Shown here: piece by piece, positions 61,783 through 64,000 of the stretch
How the letters are laid out: each line of letters opens with the position of its first letter
Position numbering within the stretch: position 1 is the first letter of the stretch
NCBI GenBank assembly: GCA_020161695.1
Contig: JAIUOO010000001.1
Span: 310,001-374,000 of the forward strand
Direction of reading: 5' to 3'
Source: Pseudomonadota bacterium
Lineage (GTDB): Bacteria; Pseudomonadota; Alphaproteobacteria; Rhizobiales; Phreatobacteraceae
Length of the DNA stretch: 64,000 nucleotides
Made by a program: the position numbers and the translations under genes
The notes under the pieces: model-generated
Seen by the model: the letters and a program-made list of their open reading frames with translations, nothing else
The model's database searches: none
Told to the model about the DNA's origin: nothing

Positions 61783-62427
61783 TCAGAGGTGTTCGAGCAC
61801 GATGCGGCCGGCGCGCTTGGCGACGTCCTCGAAGCGGTCGACCACCTTCTCGAGATGGTCGTAGATCTCCGCGCCGGCAATATAGGCCATGGTGTCGGAG
61901 GTCCGGTGGGCCCTGAACAGCTCCTTCAGGCCCTGGTCGTGCAGTTCGTCGGACTTCTCCTCCATCGCGCCGATCTCGCGGGAGAGCATGCCGATATTGA
62001 CCGCGTGCTTCTTGATGTCGCGCAGCATGGGCAGGAGGTCTGCGACGCGCTCGGACGTCTGGACGATGACGAAGCCGAGTTCCTTCATGCAGGGCGCGAA
62101 GTCCTGCACCTCGAACAGCGCGATGGTCTTCACGGTCTTCTGCATCTGGTCGATGGCATCGTCCATCGAGCCGATCAGTTCCTCGATGTCGCCGCGGTCG
62201 AAGGGCGTGATGAAGGTGCGCCCCACGGCCTGCATGACCTCGCCGGCGATCTCGTCGGCGCGGTTCTCCTGGCGCAGCACCTCGGCGCTGCCCGCAGCGA
62301 CGCTCTGGCTGCCGTCGAGCAGGCCCCTCAGGGCCTCGGCACCCGCCACCAATGTCGCCGCATGGGCCTCGAACAGGTCGAAGAACTTGTCTTCCCGGGG
62401 AAGGAGCTTGCGGAACCAGCCGAGCAT
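61783..62427 (-). CDS. DUF47/PhoU-like phosphate transport regulator
   Basis: A 214-residue helical protein of the TIGR00153 family that accompanies Pit. The start MLGWFRKLLPREDKFFDLFEAHA is typical, and three acidic E/DxxxD motifs (for example NRADEIAGEV and EEKSDELHDQG) are probable metal sites. GGAGAGA precedes the ATG. In rhizobia this pair (orfA-pit) is controlled by PhoB. Confidence 0.92.
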   Translation of the reverse strand: MLGWFRKLLPREDKFFDLFEAHAATLVAGAEALRGLLDGSQSVAAGSAEVLRQENRADEIAGEVMQAVGRTFITPFDRGDIEELIGSMDDAIDQMQKTVKTIALFEVQDFAPCMKELGFVIVQTSERVADLLPMLRDIKKHAVNIGMLSREIGAMEEKSDELHDQGLKELFRAHRTSDTMAYIAGAEIYDHLEKVVDRFEDVAKRAGRIVLEHL

Positions 62428-62448
62428 GCGGGGTCTCTCCAGACCGTC

Positions 62449-62466
62449 ACGAAGACGTCATGAAAG
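62449..62466 (-). promoter_or_regulatory. candidate Pho box upstream of DUF47-pit
   Basis: On the minus strand CTTTCAT-GACG-TCTTCGT gives two 7-base half-sites separated by four bases, the layout of a PhoB site (CTGTCAT repeats). The first half matches six of seven, the second is poor. It lies only about 22 bases before the DUF47 start, a position that would suit repression. Confidence 0.35.
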
Positions 62467-62557
62467 GCGATAGGCGTCCGAAATCGCGCTGTAAAGTGAT
62501 GGCTGGCCGGCTTTGCACAGGGATCGGAAGGCGCCCTCGCCGGCCGATCCGGTAGCG

Positions 62558-63073
62558 CTACCGCCCCCGCCGCGCCTTCGGCGCCGTCTCCGGCACCTGT
62601 CGCGGCCAGTCCGCGAGGTGCCCTTCCAGCTCCTGCAATTCCTTCAGGTCGTGCTCCCAGGCGGTGATGCGGCCGCGAACGGAGACGCCGGCCTGATGCA
62701 CGGTGTCGGGATCGCCTGACACCAGCGGATGCCACCAGTAGAGGTCGTGCCCCTCGGCGACGAGCCGGTAGGCGCAGGTCGGCGGCAACCAGGGCAGCGT
62801 GCGCGCCTCCTCCGGGGTCAGGCGCACGCAGTCGGCGACCTTCTCCTGCCGATTCGGATAGTCGCTGCACCGGCAGGTGTCGCCGTCGAGCAGGGTGCAG
62901 GCGACGGAGGTGAAGTGGATCTCGCCGGTATCCTCGTCCTCGAGCTTGTTCAGGCAGCAGCGCGCGCAGCCGTCGCAGAGGCTCTCCCACTCCGCCTCGG
63001 TCATGGCCTCCAGCGTCTTCCGCCGCCAGAACGGCGCGGCTTCGGCCGCCTTCCCTTTCACGTCATCCGCCAT
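62558..63073 (-). CDS. YcgN-type cysteine-cluster protein (UPF0260)
   Basis: A 171-residue cytoplasmic protein of the YcgN/UPF0260 family. Conserved parts are [33 protein letters not shown], then [18 protein letters not shown], and [25 protein letters not shown]. The cysteine cluster suggests metal binding (iron or zinc); biochemical function is not known. The gene diverges from the PBP gene. Confidence 0.92.
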   Translation of the reverse strand: MADDVKGKAAEAAPFWRRKTLEAMTEAEWESLCDGCARCCLNKLEDEDTGEIHFTSVACTLLDGDTCRCSDYPNRQEKVADCVRLTPEEARTLPWLPPTCAYRLVAEGHDLYWWHPLVSGDPDTVHQAGVSVRGRITAWEHDLKELQELEGHLADWPRQVPETAPKARRGR

Positions 63074-63229
63074 CGGCGATGTCTGCTCCGTTGCGCCATC
63101 CGCATGGTCCGCGAGGCCGGTAACCCTGTTGTCAGAGAACCGTGGAACGCCGCGCGCGGCGTTGGCTCACCCGGCCGATCTCCGATATGGTAAGCGGATC
63201 GTCAAGAGCTTGCCCAGAAAGGGTTCCGC

Positions 63230-64000
63230 TTGAGCGATTTCCAGCCCAGCGGCGGCCGGGGCGGCGCGATCCGGCGCTTCCTTCTCGACCTCGACGCCCG
63301 CCTCAACGATGGTCTCTGGCGTCTCGCCGGAGCCTTCGGTCGTGGCTGGGAGCGGCTCGCGGACCTGTCCGACCGCGTCCAGGTCTATGGCTGGAAGCGG
63401 GTCGCCGCCGAATTCGGCTCGGAGGGCATGACGCTCGGCACAGGCGGCCTCGTCGTCCTGCTCATGCTCGCCATCCCCGCCTTCAAGGAGACGTCCGACG
63501 ACTGGCGGCGGCGCTCCGAGCTCGCCGTCACCTTCCAGGACCGCTACGGCAACGAGGTCGGCCGGCGCGGCATCCGGCACAACGATTCCGTGCCGCTGGA
63601 GGAATTTCCCGACCACATGATCAAGGCGGTGCTCGCCACCGAGGACCGGCGCTTCTACGACCATTACGGCATCGACGTGATCGGCACGTTCCGCGCCATC
63701 ATGACCAATGCCCGCGCCGGCGGCGTCGTGCAGGGCGGCTCCACCCTCACCCAGCAGCTCGCCAAGAACCTGTTCCTGACCAACGAGCGCTCCATCGAGC
63801 GCAAGATCAAGGAAGCCTTCCTCGCCCTGTGGCTGGAGGCGCGCGCCTCCAAGAACGAGATCCTCAAGACCTATCTCGACCGCGCCTATATGGGCGGCGG
63901 CGCCTTCGGGGCCGAGGCGGCGTCGGAATACTATTTCGGCAAGTCGGTGCGCGACGTGACGCTGGCGGAGGCCGCCATGCTCGCCGGCCTGTTCAAGGCG
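63230..64000 (+). CDS. mrcA: penicillin-binding protein 1A, N-terminal part (3' end outside the window)
   Basis: The first 257 residues of a class A penicillin-binding protein: a cytoplasmic segment, a membrane anchor (TLGTGGLVVLLMLAIPAF) and the GT51 transglycosylase domain. The catalytic glutamate is in ATEDRRFYDHYGID, followed by QGGSTLTQQLAKNLFL and KIKEAFLALWLE. The start is TTG at 63230: an in-frame TAA lies at 63191-63193, AAAGGG sits six bases upstream, and no ATG is available before the membrane anchor. The transpeptidase domain lies beyond the window. Confidence 0.93.
   Translation, partial: MSDFQPSGGRGGAIRRFLLDLDARLNDGLWRLAGAFGRGWERLADLSDRVQVYGWKRVAAEFGSEGMTLGTGGLVVLLMLAIPAFKETSDDWRRRSELAVTFQDRYGNEVGRRGIRHNDSVPLEEFPDHMIKAVLATEDRRFYDHYGIDVIGTFRAIMTNARAGGVVQGGSTLTQQLAKNLFLTNERSIERKIKEAFLALWLEARASKNEILKTYLDRAYMGGGAFGAEAASEYYFGKSVRDVTLAEAAMLAGLFKA

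Overview
The window is high-GC alphaproteobacterial chromosome, most likely from the Hyphomicrobiales (Rhizobiales). The evidence is the gene block feuPQ - ccmIEFH - degP - response regulator/kinase - glnE, which I know from rhizobia, a complete Rhodobacter-type gene transfer agent (GTA) head-tail cluster, and the general protein content. Genus cannot be fixed; Bosea- or Phreatobacter-like is a guess. No rRNA, tRNA, CRISPR or insertion sequence was seen.

Layout. 1-13.2 kb (+): end of a DapA-family aldolase, a small conserved unknown, an amidase, a full peptide-type ABC importer (binding protein, two permeases, fused double ATPase), a secreted double Inh-like protein, adenine deaminase, an MFS exporter and glutaryl-CoA dehydrogenase. 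This reads as a scavenging and catabolic region. 13.2-22.5 kb: small cytochrome c, an esterase with a secreted partner (-), then a CDF metal exporter with three C-terminal cytoplasmic domains, aminopeptidase N and a PAS histidine kinase (+). 22.5-38.1 kb (-): glnE, a two-component pair, DegP protease, cytochrome c maturation genes ccmIEFH, an unknown 487-residue protein, a glycine-zipper lipoprotein, FeuPQ and a PepSY protein.

38.2-60.6 kb (-): the GTA structural cluster, read from high to low coordinates: terminase small and large (g1, g2), portal (g3), g3.5, prohead protease (g4), capsid (g5), head-tail connectors (g6, g7, gp10-like), tail terminator (g8), tail tube (g9), tail chaperones (g10/g10.1), tape measure (g11), baseplate and hub (g12, g13), NlpC/P60 peptidase (g14), host-specificity protein (g15) and a holin-like protein. 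A TTGACA promoter precedes g1. The tail chaperone pair appears to use a -1 ribosomal frameshift at CCCTTTC.

The most interesting part is extra cargo inside this cluster. Between protease and capsid lie two tandem cassettes, each with a predicted PD-(D/E)xK nuclease gene, a downstream gene that may be its immunity factor, and a small acidic DUF1871-like gene. The cassettes are bounded by related terminators. They share a 286-bp near-identical block encoding a common middle domain and then diverge in the nuclease tip and partner. The upstream cassette has lost its 5' end, like an orphan toxin module. A further TGA-broken toxin-like gene with a small neighbour sits between terminase and portal, a possible orphan immunity gene follows the capsid, and two trypsin-like proteases lie on the opposite strand between g5 and g6. 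I read this as a GTA cluster used as a landing site for conflict genes; the toxin role is inferred.

60.7-64 kb: a DUF47-pit low-affinity phosphate transport pair with a possible Pho box (-), a YcgN-type cysteine-cluster protein (-) and the start of penicillin-binding protein 1A (+), cut by the window end.
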